Shown in pieces: positions 16,731 to 26,567 of a DNA stretch of 64,000 bases. Below the pieces are notes generated by a model. It made no database searches, was not told where the DNA came from, and saw nothing but the letters and a program-made list of their open reading frames with translations. The DNA is taken from positions 128,063 through 192,062 of the forward strand of contig NZ_LT727811.1 in the NCBI RefSeq assembly GCF_900162665.1. Reading direction: 5' to 3'. The stretch comes from Oceanobacillus sojae (GTDB taxonomy: Bacteria; Bacillota; Bacilli; Bacillales; Amphibacillaceae). The translations under genes were made by a program, and so were the position numbers. Numbering within the stretch: position 1 is the stretch's first letter; the number at the start of each line of letters is the position of its first letter.

Positions 16731-18356
16731 ATGTTAACAGTAACTAATGTTAGTTTACGATATGGTGACAAGAAGCTTTTTGAAGATGTAAATTTAAAGT
16801 TTACACCGGGAAATTGTTACGGTGTTATTGGAGCAAATGGAGCAGGAAAATCTACTTTCCTAAAAATTCTTTCTGGTGAAATTGAGCCGCAATCCGGGAA
16901 TGTGTCTCTGACACCAGGGCAGCGTCTGACTGTTTTAAAACAGGATCACTATGCTTATGAAGAGCATCCTGTGCTGGAAACGGTATTAATGGGTCATGAG
17001 CGTTTGTACAAAGTGAAACAGGAAAAAGATGCTATTTATATGAAAGCAGATTTCAGCGAAGAGGACGGTATCCGTGCCGCTGAGCTGGAAGGTGAATTTG
17101 CAGAAATGAACGGGTGGGAGGCGGAATCTGACGCAGCCGTGCTTCTTAAAGGTCTTGGTGTAGAAGAATCTGTTCATGATTTAAAAATGGCCGAAATTCC
17201 TGAGGAACAAAAGGTAAAAGTACTACTTGCGCAAGCCTTATTCGGTAATCCCGATATTCTTCTTCTTGATGAGCCTACAAACGGATTGGACATTCAGGCA
17301 ATCCAATGGCTGGAAGAATTTCTTATTCAATTTGAAAATACGGTTATCGTTGTATCCCATGACCGTCACTTTTTAAATAAAGTATGTACACAAATTGCGG
17401 ATGTCGATTTCGGAAAAATTCAGCTCTATGTAGGGAACTATGATTTCTGGTATGAATCCAGCCAGCTTGCTTCTCGTATGGCTCAAGAGTCTAATAAGAA
17501 AAAAGAAGAAAAAATCAACGAGCTGAAAGAATTTATCGCACGTTTCAGCGCAAATGCTTCGAAGTCCAAGCAGGCGACCTCCCGTAAAAAAATGCTGGAT
17601 AATATTACATTGGATGATATTAAACCATCCTCCAGAAAATATCCATACATTGCCTTTACACCAGAGCGTGAAATTGGAAATGATTTATTACAGGTGAAGG
17701 ATCTGTCTAAAACAATTAACGGGGTAAAAGTATTAGATAAAGTGAATTTTATTTTAAATCCAAATGATAAAGTGGCATTAGTCGGAAGAGATGACATTGC
17801 CAACACAACTTTACTGCAAATTATTTCTGGTGAATTGGAGCCGGATGAAGGTTCCTATAAATGGGGTATTACAACATCCCAATCTTATTTCCCAAAAGAT
17901 AATTCTGAGTTCTTTGACGGGTCTGATTTAACGCTGGTAGATTGGCTCCGCCAGTATTCTCCTGAGGATGAAACAGAAACATTCCTGCGCGGTTTCTTAG
18001 GAAGAATGCTATTTTCCGGAGAAGAAGCGAAGAAAAAAGCAAATGTACTCTCCGGGGGAGAAAAGGTTCGCTGTATGCTGTCTAAAATGATGCTTTCCAA
18101 ATCGAATGTGCTTATTTTAGATGAGCCTACGAACCATCTTGACCTTGAATCTATTCAGGCATTAAATAATGGGCTCGTTAAATTCAAAGGATCCATTGTC
18201 TTTACATCACATGACCATGAATTTATCAACAGTATCGCCAATCGTATTATGGAAATTACGCCAGCTGGTATTGTCGATAAAGAAATGTCGTATGATGAAT
18301 ACGTTCAGGATAAAAAGCTGCAAAAGCAAGTGAAAGAAATGTATGTAACTGCATAA
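16731..18356 (+). CDS. ykpA: ABC-F family ATPase, YkpA/YbiT-type
   Basis: A 541-residue soluble protein with two ABC domains and no membrane segment, as in ABC-F translation factors that act on the ribosome. Domain 1 has Walker A GANGAGKST (about 34-42) and LLLDEPTNGLDI. The interdomain linker is lysine-rich (about 255-300). Domain 2 has an intact signature LSGGEKVRCMLSK and LILDEPTNHLDLESI, but its P-loop reads GRDDIANTTL. The domain 1 signature region reads IPEEQKVKVLL rather than LSGGE. The start is ATG 16731 (MLTVTNVSLRYGDKKLF), with GGAGG 11 nt upstream; ATG 16713 overlaps that site and is rejected. YkpA of B. subtilis has the same length and layout. Confidence 0.92.
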   Translation: MLTVTNVSLRYGDKKLFEDVNLKFTPGNCYGVIGANGAGKSTFLKILSGEIEPQSGNVSLTPGQRLTVLKQDHYAYEEHPVLETVLMGHERLYKVKQEKDAIYMKADFSEEDGIRAAELEGEFAEMNGWEAESDAAVLLKGLGVEESVHDLKMAEIPEEQKVKVLLAQALFGNPDILLLDEPTNGLDIQAIQWLEEFLIQFENTVIVVSHDRHFLNKVCTQIADVDFGKIQLYVGNYDFWYESSQLASRMAQESNKKKEEKINELKEFIARFSANASKSKQATSRKKMLDNITLDDIKPSSRKYPYIAFTPEREIGNDLLQVKDLSKTINGVKVLDKVNFILNPNDKVALVGRDDIANTTLLQIISGELEPDEGSYKWGITTSQSYFPKDNSEFFDGSDLTLVDWLRQYSPEDETETFLRGFLGRMLFSGEEAKKKANVLSGGEKVRCMLSKMMLSKSNVLILDEPTNHLDLESIQALNNGLVKFKGSIVFTSHDHEFINSIANRIMEITPAGIVDKEMSYDEYVQDKKLQKQVKEMYVTA

Positions 18357-18382
18357 TTATTGGGCTTTTTTATAGAAAGCAT

Positions 18383-18419
18383 AAAGACTTCGGTAAATGA
18401 ATTTATCGGAGTCTTTTTT
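18383..18419 (+). terminator. Terminator after ykpA
   Basis: Arms AAAGACTTCGGTAAAT and ATTTATCGGAGTCTTT pair almost fully, followed by a T-run. It lies about 27 bp after the stop. Confidence 0.88.
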
Positions 18420-18541
18420 CTTATATAAGGATAAGAAAATTTAACTTAAAAGCATTAAAAAGCGCTAATGATCAGGTACCTTTTATATGTATAAAATAAG
18501 AAACCACTACTAAATAATCCAACCGTCAGTAATGGTTGATA

Positions 18542-18802
18542 TTATTCTAAAGAATCGGCAATACGAATTAACGATTTTTTGTCGTATTTACCGTTAGCTC
18601 TTAAATATAATATATACTCAAATTTTTCTTCAAATATATTTATAATTTTACTTAAATCTTTAGAATATCCCATTCCCTTATAAACTTCTTCTTCAGTCAT
18701 TGGTTTTTTAGATGTAAAATCATCTTCTTCAGCCAAAGTATTAATCGCAAAACAACTGAAAGAAATAATTGTAACGGCAATGATTAATAATATCTTTTTC
18801 AT
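18542..18802 (-). CDS. Small secreted protein of unknown function
   Basis: An 86-residue product with a clear signal peptide (MKKILLIIAVTIISFSCFA then INTLAEE, cleavage likely near residue 25) and a short acidic mature part with MTEEEVYKGMGYSKDL. GGGAGGTG precedes ATG 18802 at a good distance. I do not recognise a family. It lies alone between the ykpA terminator and the hydantoinase operon terminator. Confidence 0.65.
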   Translation of the reverse strand: MKKILLIIAVTIISFSCFAINTLAEEDDFTSKKPMTEEEVYKGMGYSKDLSKIINIFEEKFEYILYLRANGKYDKKSLIRIADSLE

Positions 18803-18901
18803 TGCGCACCTCCCTTTTCTATATTGGACTAACTATTATATTTTATACAGGATGAATACTGTACCTATTTATTATAATTTGACCTCTATTTTAAGATTAT
18901 C

Positions 18902-18949
18902 TAAAAAGACCATAAGAAACCCATCTTCATAAATGGATTTCTTATGGTC
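18902..18949 (-). terminator. Terminator of the TetR-NCS1-DUF917-hydantoinase operon
   Basis: On the minus strand GACCATAAGAAATCCAT pairs with ATGGGTTTCTTATGGTC and is followed by TTTTTAG. It is 45 bp beyond the last stop codon of the operon. Confidence 0.85.
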
Positions 18950-18993
18950 CTGAAATCTTCTGAATCGATTAATCTCCCTGATTTGACGGTGTC

Positions 18994-20538
18994 TTATATT
19001 TTAAGCGGCCCGGCCACTTTTACCTTAACAAGCAATGCTTGTCCCGGTAAATAAGCTAACGGGAAGTCCTCTAATTGAATAATTTGAATCTGATTCGGAT
19101 CTGCGCCTGCTGCAACAGCATTTTTCACTGCTTCTGCTTTCGCATTCTCTATAATGTTTTCATAGCTGTCATTCTCCAGTAAATAAATTCGTTCCACGGT
19201 GCCGCTGATATCTCCAAGAGCCGCTCCAATTGCATTTGCAACACCGGCATGTGCAGGGCGGATCACTTTACTTGCCCCTTTGAGGGCTTCCGGCATAAGT
19301 GCCGCTCCTCCACCGACTAAAACCACCGTTGCATCTTCACTATTGGTTTTCATGCGGTCAATTGCTTCTTCTACCACATGCGTCATCGTCTCATAAATAT
19401 CATCAACAGGGAGGTCTTTGAAGGAGGCAATATCCGGTTCGCCAAAATGAACCTGTCCCTTGGCAATGGCAATATCCGTTGCAGTTAATGTCTCTCCTCC
19501 AAACGCTTTGGCTTCCTCCATCAAGCGATATCCTACGCTATCCGGACCAACCTTCCAGCCATTATCCTCGCGATGAATCCTTGTTCCTCCACCAAATCCA
19601 ACGGAATAAATATCCGGCATCCGATAATTAGTACGTACTCCCCCTACTTCAACGGCCAAGGATGTTTGACGTGGAAAACTGTTGGCCAGTACACCAATAT
19701 CTGTTGTTGTCCCGCCAATATCAACAACAATGGCATCCGGTTCATTGGTTAAATGAGCTGCGCCCCGAATGGAATTAGTAGGTCCGCAGGCAATAGTATA
19801 AATCGGATATTTCTGTGCGTATTCATTCGTCATCAGCGTCCCATCATTTTGTCCAAGGAAGATTTTTGCCTGAATTCCCTCTTGTTCCAAGGCTTGCTGG
19901 AAACCTTCCGATACCCGGCGGATAGTACTCATTAACGCAGCGTTCAAGATAGTAGCATTTTCCCGTTCAATTAAGCCGACAGAGCCAATTTCACTTGAAA
20001 TAGAAATTGGAATTTCAGGCATTGCTTTACTTAAATATTCAGCAACATATTTTTCCTGTTCATTTTGAACTGGAGAGAAAACACTTGTAATAGCAATGGA
20101 ATCTACTTCTCCTTTTAGTTTTTCCACCGCGTTTTGCAGTTCACTTTCCTCTAATGCAGCAATTGGTTCACCATTATATTCATAACCGCCATGAATTAAA
20201 AGGGTCACCGGGTCCAGTTGATCGACTAAATCCTGCGGCCAGTCTAACAAAGGTGTAACTGCTGATCCTGATGGGAGGCAAATCCGGATTATACCAACAC
20301 GATTTAATCCTTTTCTTTCCACAATGGCATTGGTACAATGTGTCGTCCCAAGTGTTGCCACATCTATTTTTTCAGCGTTTAATTTTGACTCTTCCATCAG
20401 TTTAGCCAATGTTTGTTTAATACCGGAAAATATATCTTTTGTAGTAGTTGATTTCGTACTTGCTAAAATTTCATTATCTGCACTAAGAACCACACCATCT
20501 GTATTCGTACCGCCTACATCAATTCCTAATCTGATCAT
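18994..20538 (-). CDS. Hydantoinase/oxoprolinase-family ATPase-like protein (HyuA type)
   Basis: This 514-residue protein starts MIRLGIDVGGTNTDGVVL, the phosphate-binding loop of the acetate/sugar-kinase-Hsp70 fold used by hydantoinase A. The block VATLGTTHCTNAIVERKGL and the second fold signature DAIVVDIGGTTTDIGVLA near residue 270 are intact, as is VVLVGGGAALMPEAL. It is shorter than full HyuA (about 680), which is usual for members encoded beside DUF917 proteins. It probably opens or carboxylates a ring substrate with ATP, but the substrate is unknown. It overlaps the DUF917 gene by 4 nt, so the two are translated together. Confidence 0.87.
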   Translation of the reverse strand: MIRLGIDVGGTNTDGVVLSADNEILASTKSTTTKDIFSGIKQTLAKLMEESKLNAEKIDVATLGTTHCTNAIVERKGLNRVGIIRICLPSGSAVTPLLDWPQDLVDQLDPVTLLIHGGYEYNGEPIAALEESELQNAVEKLKGEVDSIAITSVFSPVQNEQEKYVAEYLSKAMPEIPISISSEIGSVGLIERENATILNAALMSTIRRVSEGFQQALEQEGIQAKIFLGQNDGTLMTNEYAQKYPIYTIACGPTNSIRGAAHLTNEPDAIVVDIGGTTTDIGVLANSFPRQTSLAVEVGGVRTNYRMPDIYSVGFGGGTRIHREDNGWKVGPDSVGYRLMEEAKAFGGETLTATDIAIAKGQVHFGEPDIASFKDLPVDDIYETMTHVVEEAIDRMKTNSEDATVVLVGGGAALMPEALKGASKVIRPAHAGVANAIGAALGDISGTVERIYLLENDSYENIIENAKAEAVKNAVAAGADPNQIQIIQLEDFPLAYLPGQALLVKVKVAGPLKI

Positions 20539-21626
20539 TGGTCAGCCTCCTTCGCCAGTGTTTCGAGCGGGATATATTCATAGTCATACTGGAAGTATTT
20601 TGGCCCTGCTGTTTCAATGCCAATGTCTGTTCTCCATTTTTCGTGAGCTGGAAAAGCTACTACTACAACACGGGCACCATATTTCAACCCTTCTGTAGTA
20701 ATCGGCATTCCTGTTTCTTCATCCAGTACTGCGATTAAATCTGGTGTAATGGCTGCAGGCTTCCCGTTCACTTCTGCCAGTAAATGTTCATTTTGGAAAA
20801 ATAATTGACAGGTGCTTTCCTTGTCCTCATCCGACCCTTCAAAGATTGCTTTTCCACGCGTAAATCCACCTTGGATCTTCCGCTCAATTTGGATTGCCTT
20901 TCCTGTAAATAATTTATATCCATTCAGTTTTTCCAGCATTTGTACAATTGGATGGATTTTTGCTGTCCGCTCATTTGTCAATAATGCACCAATTTGCTGT
21001 GCTAAGGTTAATGTATCCGGGATGACGCTTTCTTTGGCCTGCTTGCCGCTGATTCCATAATCACTGACAATAGAAGAACCTCCCATCACAATGGTAATCT
21101 GCCTGGATATTTTTTCACTCCAGATGCCGTCTGCCGGTTTAATAGAAACGACGTTTGATTTTTCATCAGCTAATGTAACGAGCTCCGGCTTCAGTCCATC
21201 CAAGTGAAAGGTTACCATCTGTGCTTCCGGGAAAGCTCTTCCCATCGCATCCCCATCTAAAATAGGAATTCCTTTCATCGCTGCAACCGCAACGGGAATC
21301 AAGGAATTAACTCCGCCAATTTCGATTGGCATCACGACATCGACTTTCTTTCCAACCGCTTCTTCGTATGCTTCCAACGGTGCTGTCAGCTGATCGAAGG
21401 AAGGAATTTTTTCGACTAAGACACTCGGCGAACCCATTCCGGAAACAGGCAGAACAAAATGATCGTCCTCCAGTTCTTCTAATGTAACCATTTTTACTGG
21501 TCCATATTTTTTTATAGCTGATAATGCCAGCATTTTTCCGATATAGGGATCTCCGCCGCCACCTGTTCCTAACACAGCAGCGCCTATTGAAATATGCTGA
21601 ATATCTTCCTCATTTAACCATTTCAT
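20535..21626 (-). CDS. DUF917 (S-methyl thiohydantoin desulfurase-type) protein
   Basis: The 363-residue protein shows the DUF917 opening WLNEEDIQHISIGAAVLGTGGGGDPYIGK and the internal VVMPIEIGGVNSLIPVAVAA and ILDGDAMGRAFPEAQM. The family is now linked by name to S-methyl thiohydantoin desulfurase. These proteins are regularly encoded beside HyuA-like proteins and NCS1 permeases, as here. I infer a joint role in breaking down a hydantoin-like ring compound. The gene starts 5 bp after the permease stop and overlaps the HyuA-like start. Confidence 0.85.
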   Translation of the reverse strand: MKWLNEEDIQHISIGAAVLGTGGGGDPYIGKMLALSAIKKYGPVKMVTLEELEDDHFVLPVSGMGSPSVLVEKIPSFDQLTAPLEAYEEAVGKKVDVVMPIEIGGVNSLIPVAVAAMKGIPILDGDAMGRAFPEAQMVTFHLDGLKPELVTLADEKSNVVSIKPADGIWSEKISRQITIVMGGSSIVSDYGISGKQAKESVIPDTLTLAQQIGALLTNERTAKIHPIVQMLEKLNGYKLFTGKAIQIERKIQGGFTRGKAIFEGSDEDKESTCQLFFQNEHLLAEVNGKPAAITPDLIAVLDEETGMPITTEGLKYGARVVVVAFPAHEKWRTDIGIETAGPKYFQYDYEYIPLETLAKEADQ

Positions 21627-21631
21627 ATAAT

Positions 21632-22912
21632 TTATCTTCCTTTCTGTTCGTTAGCTTTCATAATTAGAATAAATATAAGCTGTGCAACAAAGGCAACAAT
21701 AAAGCTGTCCAATGCCGGTATTGTTGTAAAATTAAATAGCTCCAGTCCTGTTGGTCCAGGGGAAGTCATCCAGTTCACAGCTGCACCTAAAAACCATGCC
21801 AGCAGCGGGAGCAGTTTGAAATTTCTATCCTGCCCAACTGCTACAGTAAAATATTTCTGTTTCCCAAAATAATAGGATGCTGTATAAACCCCTGCAATTG
21901 GCGTGATAAACATCGACATAATCGTTAAGAAGTTAATAAAATTATCATAAATGCCAAGCACTGCCAATAACGTTCCTAAAATTCCTGCAATCAAAGTTAA
22001 TAATCCCTTATGCACTTTAGTGAAAATGACTGCAAAGCTCAATCCAGATGAATAAGCATTGCTCGTATTGGTTGTCCATTGGGCTAAAATCAAAACAAGA
22101 ATACCCGGAACCCCTAACCCTACCATAATCATAATGGTTGTCAGGCTGTCTTCGTCCATAATTCGTGACAGAATCATAGAAACAATAATCATAAAACTGT
22201 TACCCACAAAGAAACCGATAAAAGAAGCTAAAACAGCGTCCTTTTTTGTCTTGGCCCATCGGGAAATATCCGGAGAAATAACCGCTCCCGTAATAAATAC
22301 ACTAATTGCTAAAGAAATCGCCATCCCCATTGTAAAAATATTATCAACTGGTGCACTTAATGCTTCTGTTCCATACTTATTAACTGCCAGTCCAATTGTT
22401 AAGAAAATGAGAATTAACAACAATGGTACTGCCCATGCGCTCAGCTTTTCAATTGCTTTATAACCGTAAATAGCTGTCGAGGTCATTAATATTCCGCCAA
22501 GAGCAGCTAATAATGGTAATGGCACATTTATATGGAAGGCATGCTGAAATATCGCTGACGCATTCTCCGCAAAAAATCCTGTCTGTACACCAAACCAGCC
22601 TAATAAAGCAACCGCCATAAAAAAGGATACAAACTTTGCACCGGAAGCTCCGAAGGTAAACCTGGAAATCATCGAAGTAGAGAATCCGGTCGCTGTCCCT
22701 ACATAAGCACAAAAAGCTGCCAGAACTCCAAGTATCCCGGAGCCGATTAAAACAGAAATCAGCGCATCCCCAAATGCCATTCCACTTCCTAATTCAACAC
22801 CAAAAATAACGGCGGATAAATCAATTCCTACTGCAATCCATACTAACGAAATCGTAAACCAATGTTTTCTCTCTTCTTGTGGTACGGGCTCTCTCGCGAA
22901 ATCGTTGTTCAT
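21632..22912 (-). CDS. NCS1-family nucleobase/hydantoin permease (CodB-like)
   Basis: A 426-residue membrane protein with about twelve helices. The NCS1 pattern is seen in FTISLVWIAVGIDLSAVIFGVELG (first helix), TGFSTSMISRFTFGASGAK and SPDISRWAKTKKDAV. NCS1 carriers move cytosine, purines, allantoin or hydantoins with Na+ or H+. Its place between a TetR regulator and ring-opening type enzymes suggests it imports their substrate. The ATG directly follows the TetR stop codon (TAA ATG), so expression is coupled. Confidence 0.88.
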   Translation of the reverse strand: MNNDFAREPVPQEERKHWFTISLVWIAVGIDLSAVIFGVELGSGMAFGDALISVLIGSGILGVLAAFCAYVGTATGFSTSMISRFTFGASGAKFVSFFMAVALLGWFGVQTGFFAENASAIFQHAFHINVPLPLLAALGGILMTSTAIYGYKAIEKLSAWAVPLLLILIFLTIGLAVNKYGTEALSAPVDNIFTMGMAISLAISVFITGAVISPDISRWAKTKKDAVLASFIGFFVGNSFMIIVSMILSRIMDEDSLTTIMIMVGLGVPGILVLILAQWTTNTSNAYSSGLSFAVIFTKVHKGLLTLIAGILGTLLAVLGIYDNFINFLTIMSMFITPIAGVYTASYYFGKQKYFTVAVGQDRNFKLLPLLAWFLGAAVNWMTSPGPTGLELFNFTTIPALDSFIVAFVAQLIFILIMKANEQKGR

Positions 22913-23494
22913 TTATTTAACTTCCTCTCTCAATAAACATTCAATGATGTTTATGGCATATTCCATTTGTTTTTCTAATTCTTCTTTTTCATAAATATTT
23001 ATCTCCCAGAATATCCCATCCATAATAATAAGAAACTGTTTGGTTAACATTATTGCTTTTTCTTTAGATATATCCGGATATTCTTTTTGCATCTTTTCTG
23101 TCAATGTTTGCTCCATCCATATATCAAATTGTTGCATATGTTCATGCAAGAATGGCTTAATTCCCGCCGGAGGTGAGTTAACTAATGAAATATAAGCATT
23201 CGTTTCATTCTGTCTCTCTCTATGGTAAGCGACCGTTTTTCGAATAATTGTCTGGTAAATATTCAGAATCGGCTGTTCAATAACTTCTCCCATAATATTC
23301 TGAATATAAGTAAGGTGAGATTCCAGTATCCATTTAAACGCAGCTAAGAAAAGCTCTTCTTTATTTTTATAAAAAAAATAAATAGAAGCCGGTTTGATAT
23401 TTACTTCATCTGCAATCTTCTTCATGGTCGCACCATGATAATTGTGGAGCGAATATTGATTAATAGCAGCTTTTAAAATCTTTTCTTTAGTCAA
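22913..23494 (-). CDS. TetR/AcrR-family transcriptional regulator
   Basis: The N-terminal helix-turn-helix reads TKEKILKAAINQYSLHNYHGATMKKIADEVNIKPASIYFFYKNKEELF, the standard TetR head. The remaining 140 residues form the ligand-binding part. I prefer the TTG start at 23494: AGGTGGTGA lies 6 nt before it and it gives the usual short N-terminus. GTG 23506 and 23503 fall within that binding site. As first gene of the operon it probably senses the permease substrate and represses its own promoter through the dyad at 23505-23522. Confidence 0.87.
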   Translation of the reverse strand: MTKEKILKAAINQYSLHNYHGATMKKIADEVNIKPASIYFFYKNKEELFLAAFKWILESHLTYIQNIMGEVIEQPILNIYQTIIRKTVAYHRERQNETNAYISLVNSPPAGIKPFLHEHMQQFDIWMEQTLTEKMQKEYPDISKEKAIMLTKQFLIIMDGIFWEINIYEKEELEKQMEYAINIIECLLREEVK

Positions 23495-23504
23495 AAAATT
23501 CACC

Positions 23505-23554
23505 ACCTAATGATTGTTAGGTTAGATTATAAATGATTAAATATACATTTTCAA
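23505..23554 (-). promoter_or_regulatory. Promoter and candidate TetR operator of the NCS1-DUF917 operon
   Basis: Read on the minus strand: TTGAAA (23549-23554), a 17-bp spacer and TATAAT (23526-23531), a near-perfect sigma-A promoter. Directly downstream is the dyad ACCTAA-N6-TTAGGT (23505-23522), covering the likely transcription start and ribosome binding site, the usual place for an autorepressor. Further upstream, CGAAAGCGTTATAT (23591-23604) is a 12-of-14 cre-like site. The rest of 23555-23743 shows only AT-rich sequence. Confidence 0.7.
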
Positions 23555-23743
23555 GTATATTTTTTTGGAAGTTTTATATTAGATACTGAAATATAACGCT
23601 TTCGATATACTATTGTAATGATTTATTACTATTTATTATTTTTGATAAAATGTATAATTATGCTCAAATTATTATACTCTTCCATTTTAGATTATTAGAT
23701 AAAATTGGAAGAAAATTGAATAATTCCGTTCTGCTGTACATTA

Positions 23744-23779
23744 TAAAAAGCACCTCTCAAATAATGAGAAGTGCTTTTA
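23744..23779 (-). terminator. Terminator of the kbl-tdh operon
   Basis: On the minus strand AAAAGCACTTCTCA pairs with TGAGAGGTGCTTTT, with a T-rich tail. It lies about 50 bp past the tdh stop. Confidence 0.85.
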
Positions 23780-23830
23780 AAAAATATATAAGTGCATTTC
23801 CACCGAAACAGCTCAAATAATTTTATGCTT

Positions 23831-24781
23831 TTAGGCGCTATTCTTTTTTATTTTTTCACGAATCTTTTCCAGCATATCTATTGTCATACTATCAATATCA
23901 TAGACTGCTTCAAAGCCCCATTCTTCCTTAGCTGCATCTGCATTAATCGAATCCGGCCAGCTCTCTGCAATTCCCTGTCTGACAGGATCGACCTGATAAT
24001 CCATTTCAAAATCCGGCATCTGCTTGCGGATGGACGCTGCAAAATGCTCGGGTGCAGCAGACATTGCAGTAATATTGAATGCATTTCGATGCTTTAATCG
24101 ATCAGGGTCTGCTTCCATCAGCTGAATAATTGCATTCAAAGCATCCGGCATATACATCATATCCATATGGGTGCCTTGCGCGATATAGGAAGTATAGGTT
24201 CCTTTCCGAATTGCTTCGTAATATACTTCTACAGCATAATCTGTTGTACCGCCGCCGGGAGCTGTTACGTAAGAGATCAAACCTGGAAAACGGACTCCTC
24301 TGGTATCTACCCCAAATCTGGAATAATAATAATCACATAGAAGCTCCCCTGCTACCTTGTTCACCCCATACATTGTTGTTGGCCGCTGCAATGTATCCTG
24401 CGGTGTATTGTCTTTGGGTGTACTCGGCCCAAATGCACCAATTGAGCTTGGTGTGAAGAATTTCAAATCCAATTGTTTAGCCGCTTCTAAAGCATTGACA
24501 AGTCCTCCCATATTAATTTCCCAGGCTACTTTTGGAAAGGCTTCTGCCTTCGCTGATAAGAGTGCAGCTAAATGGATAATTGTATCTACATTATGTTTTT
24601 TAGAGATCTCGTATATTTCTTTTTCCTTCGTTACATCAATTTCTTCAAATATTCCTGACGGATTCTCAGGTCTCCGGATATCAGAAGCAATAATATTATC
24701 TTCACCGTATGTACTGCGAAGCTGCTCCGTTAATTCTGACCCAATCTGTCCTAATGCACCGGTCACTAAAATTTTTTTCAT
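23831..24781 (-). CDS. tdh: L-threonine 3-dehydrogenase, SDR (epimerase-like) type
   Basis: A 316-residue NAD-dependent enzyme that oxidises threonine to 2-amino-3-ketobutyrate. The Rossmann loop is [11 protein letters not shown] (residues 7-17), and the catalytic Tyr-Lys pair is [20 protein letters not shown] and [10 protein letters not shown] are typical of the short-chain type threonine dehydrogenase rather than UDP-sugar epimerases. It follows kbl by 36 bp with its own ribosome binding site, and the pair gives the two-step route from threonine to glycine and acetyl-CoA. Confidence 0.93.
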   Translation of the reverse strand: MKKILVTGALGQIGSELTEQLRSTYGEDNIIASDIRRPENPSGIFEEIDVTKEKEIYEISKKHNVDTIIHLAALLSAKAEAFPKVAWEINMGGLVNALEAAKQLDLKFFTPSSIGAFGPSTPKDNTPQDTLQRPTTMYGVNKVAGELLCDYYYSRFGVDTRGVRFPGLISYVTAPGGGTTDYAVEVYYEAIRKGTYTSYIAQGTHMDMMYMPDALNAIIQLMEADPDRLKHRNAFNITAMSAAPEHFAASIRKQMPDFEMDYQVDPVRQGIAESWPDSINADAAKEEWGFEAVYDIDSMTIDMLEKIREKIKKNSA

Positions 24782-24817
24782 CTCGGAAAACTCCTCTTAC
24801 TTTTTTGAAGAACCTTT

Positions 24818-26008
24818 TTAGATAAGTTTCATTTCTTTACCGATTTTTTCATAAATATCAATTGCACGATCCAGCATCTCTTTCGTATGTGCTGCTGTCG
24901 GCATATTACGGACACGCCCAGTGCCTCTTGGAACCGTCGGGAACACAATTGCTTTGGCGTATACCCCTTCTTCATACAGCCTTTTACTAAATGTCTGCGC
25001 CTGCTTCTCATCACCGATAATACAAGGTGTAATCGGGGTTTCACTCGCTCCAATATCAAAGCCCAGCTCTCTTAATCCTTTTTTCAAGTAATTCCCGTTC
25101 TCCCACAGCTTCTCATTCAATTCTGTACTTTCCATTAGAATTTCAATTGCTCTGGTACTTGCGATCGCATCTGCCGGAGATACTGCTGTAGAGAATAAAA
25201 ATGGACGGGAGCGGACCTTCAGCCAATCAATCAGTGCCTGTTTTCCAGCAACATAACCGCCGACGACACCGATTGCTTTAGACAGCGTTCCCATTTGAAA
25301 ATCAACTTTATCCTGCAGTCCAAAATGCTTTACAGTACCGGCGCCAGCTCCTGTTACCCCAGAGCCGTGTGCATCATCCACATAGGTTATTAAATCAAAT
25401 TCCCCGGCAATCTCTACAATCTCCGGAAGCTTGGCAATATCTCCATCCATGGAGAAAACACCATCTGTAATCACCATCACTTTATTATATGCTCCTGACT
25501 CTGTAGCTTCTTTTGCTTTCGCACGCAGGTCATCCATATCAGAATGCTCAAACCGGATAATTTTTGCTTTAGATAAACGGCAGCCGTCAATAATAGAGGC
25601 ATGGTTTAAAGAATCTGAAAGAATCGCATCGTTTTTATCCATAACCGCTGAAATAGCTGCCATATTACAGTTAAAACCGGATTGATAAGCAATAGCTGCT
25701 TCGGTCCCTTTAAATGCAGCAATTCTTTTTTCCAGTTCAATATGCAAATCCAGTGTTCCATTAATCGTACGGACAGCACCGGCTCCAACACCGTGTGAAT
25801 CAATTGCCCGTTTCGCCACATCCTTCAATTCCGGATGTGTTGCCAGGCCCAAATAGTTATTGGAAGAAAGATTGATTAACTTTTTCCCTTTAATCATAAT
25901 TTCAGGGCCATTTGCACCTTCCACTGTATCAATTTCGTTATACAGACCATTCTCCTTTAAATCAGCAATATTTTTTTCTAGAAACTGGTCTAAATTCCGA
26001 CTTGTCAT
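24818..26008 (-). CDS. kbl: Glycine C-acetyltransferase (2-amino-3-ketobutyrate CoA ligase)
   Basis: This 396-residue PLP enzyme of the alpha-oxoamine synthase family cleaves 2-amino-3-ketobutyrate with CoA to glycine and acetyl-CoA. Landmarks are [52 protein letters not shown] and the PLP lysine in [19 protein letters not shown] lies 9 nt before ATG 26008; two ATGs further up are too close to it. The gene pairs with tdh and shares its terminator. 8-amino-7-oxononanoate synthase is the main alternative, made unlikely by the tdh partner. Confidence 0.93.
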   Translation of the reverse strand: MTSRNLDQFLEKNIADLKENGLYNEIDTVEGANGPEIMIKGKKLINLSSNNYLGLATHPELKDVAKRAIDSHGVGAGAVRTINGTLDLHIELEKRIAAFKGTEAAIAYQSGFNCNMAAISAVMDKNDAILSDSLNHASIIDGCRLSKAKIIRFEHSDMDDLRAKAKEATESGAYNKVMVITDGVFSMDGDIAKLPEIVEIAGEFDLITYVDDAHGSGVTGAGAGTVKHFGLQDKVDFQMGTLSKAIGVVGGYVAGKQALIDWLKVRSRPFLFSTAVSPADAIASTRAIEILMESTELNEKLWENGNYLKKGLRELGFDIGASETPITPCIIGDEKQAQTFSKRLYEEGVYAKAIVFPTVPRGTGRVRNMPTAAHTKEMLDRAIDIYEKIGKEMKLI

Positions 26009-26206
26009 ACACATCATCCTCCCTTAAATCGTCATAAATGTAATCCCTTACAAGTATAACATATAAGTAATCCAATCCAACCATTCACAGAATTCGCAAA
26101 TGTATATGAAAATTAATGTTTTTCCTGCTAGCCAAGATGTATACTTTAGCCTATACTTAGATAGTTGATTATTATTCAAGATTATGATGGAGGGTTGAAA
26201 AGAAAC

Positions 26207-26347
26207 ATGCGAAAGGTTCTACTTACTTTGTTCATTTTTGTCATTGCCGCAGTGGGGGCTTTGGGTTATTCAAATGCTCACAACGATAGTAATGAAGAAA
26301 TTGAACAAAATCCGGCTTCCACTGCTACAGAAATCCACAACTACTAA
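26207..26347 (+). CDS. Small single-helix membrane or secreted peptide, 46 residues
   Basis: MRKVLLTLFIFVIAAVGAL forms a hydrophobic helix or signal sequence, followed by a polar tail with NDSNEEIEQ. ATG 26207 is 13 nt after GGAGG; an in-frame TTG at 26195 is too close to it. The family is unknown. It is divergent from kbl and may have its own promoter in the shared 200-bp region. Confidence 0.45.
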   Translation: MRKVLLTLFIFVIAAVGALGYSNAHNDSNEEIEQNPASTATEIHNY

Positions 26348-26503
26348 GGAACAATCAGGCGATCATTGGTTTTAGATAAAAGCATATATGTTTAAGAGGA
26401 TGTTTAAAAACAATCTATATAACAAAAAGCTGAAATAATAAAATAGCACAAGGTGTCATGCTTCTTCATATAATAAAGTGTGGTACCTTTTTTTATGCAT
26501 AAA

Positions 26504-26543
26504 AAAATAGCTTAAGAGTTCTACTAAACTCTCAAGCTACTTT
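26504..26543 (-). terminator. Terminator of the LysM-3D protein gene
   Basis: TAGCTTAAGAGTT and AACTCTCAAGCTA pair. On the minus strand the right arm is followed by T7. It is 25 bp after the stop of the gene at 26568. Before it (26348-26503) is AT-rich sequence including AAGAGGATGTTTAAAAAC, a possible lone remnant of the R-element end. Confidence 0.85.
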
Positions 26544-26567
26544 TATACTGTCTATTTTAAGTGAATT

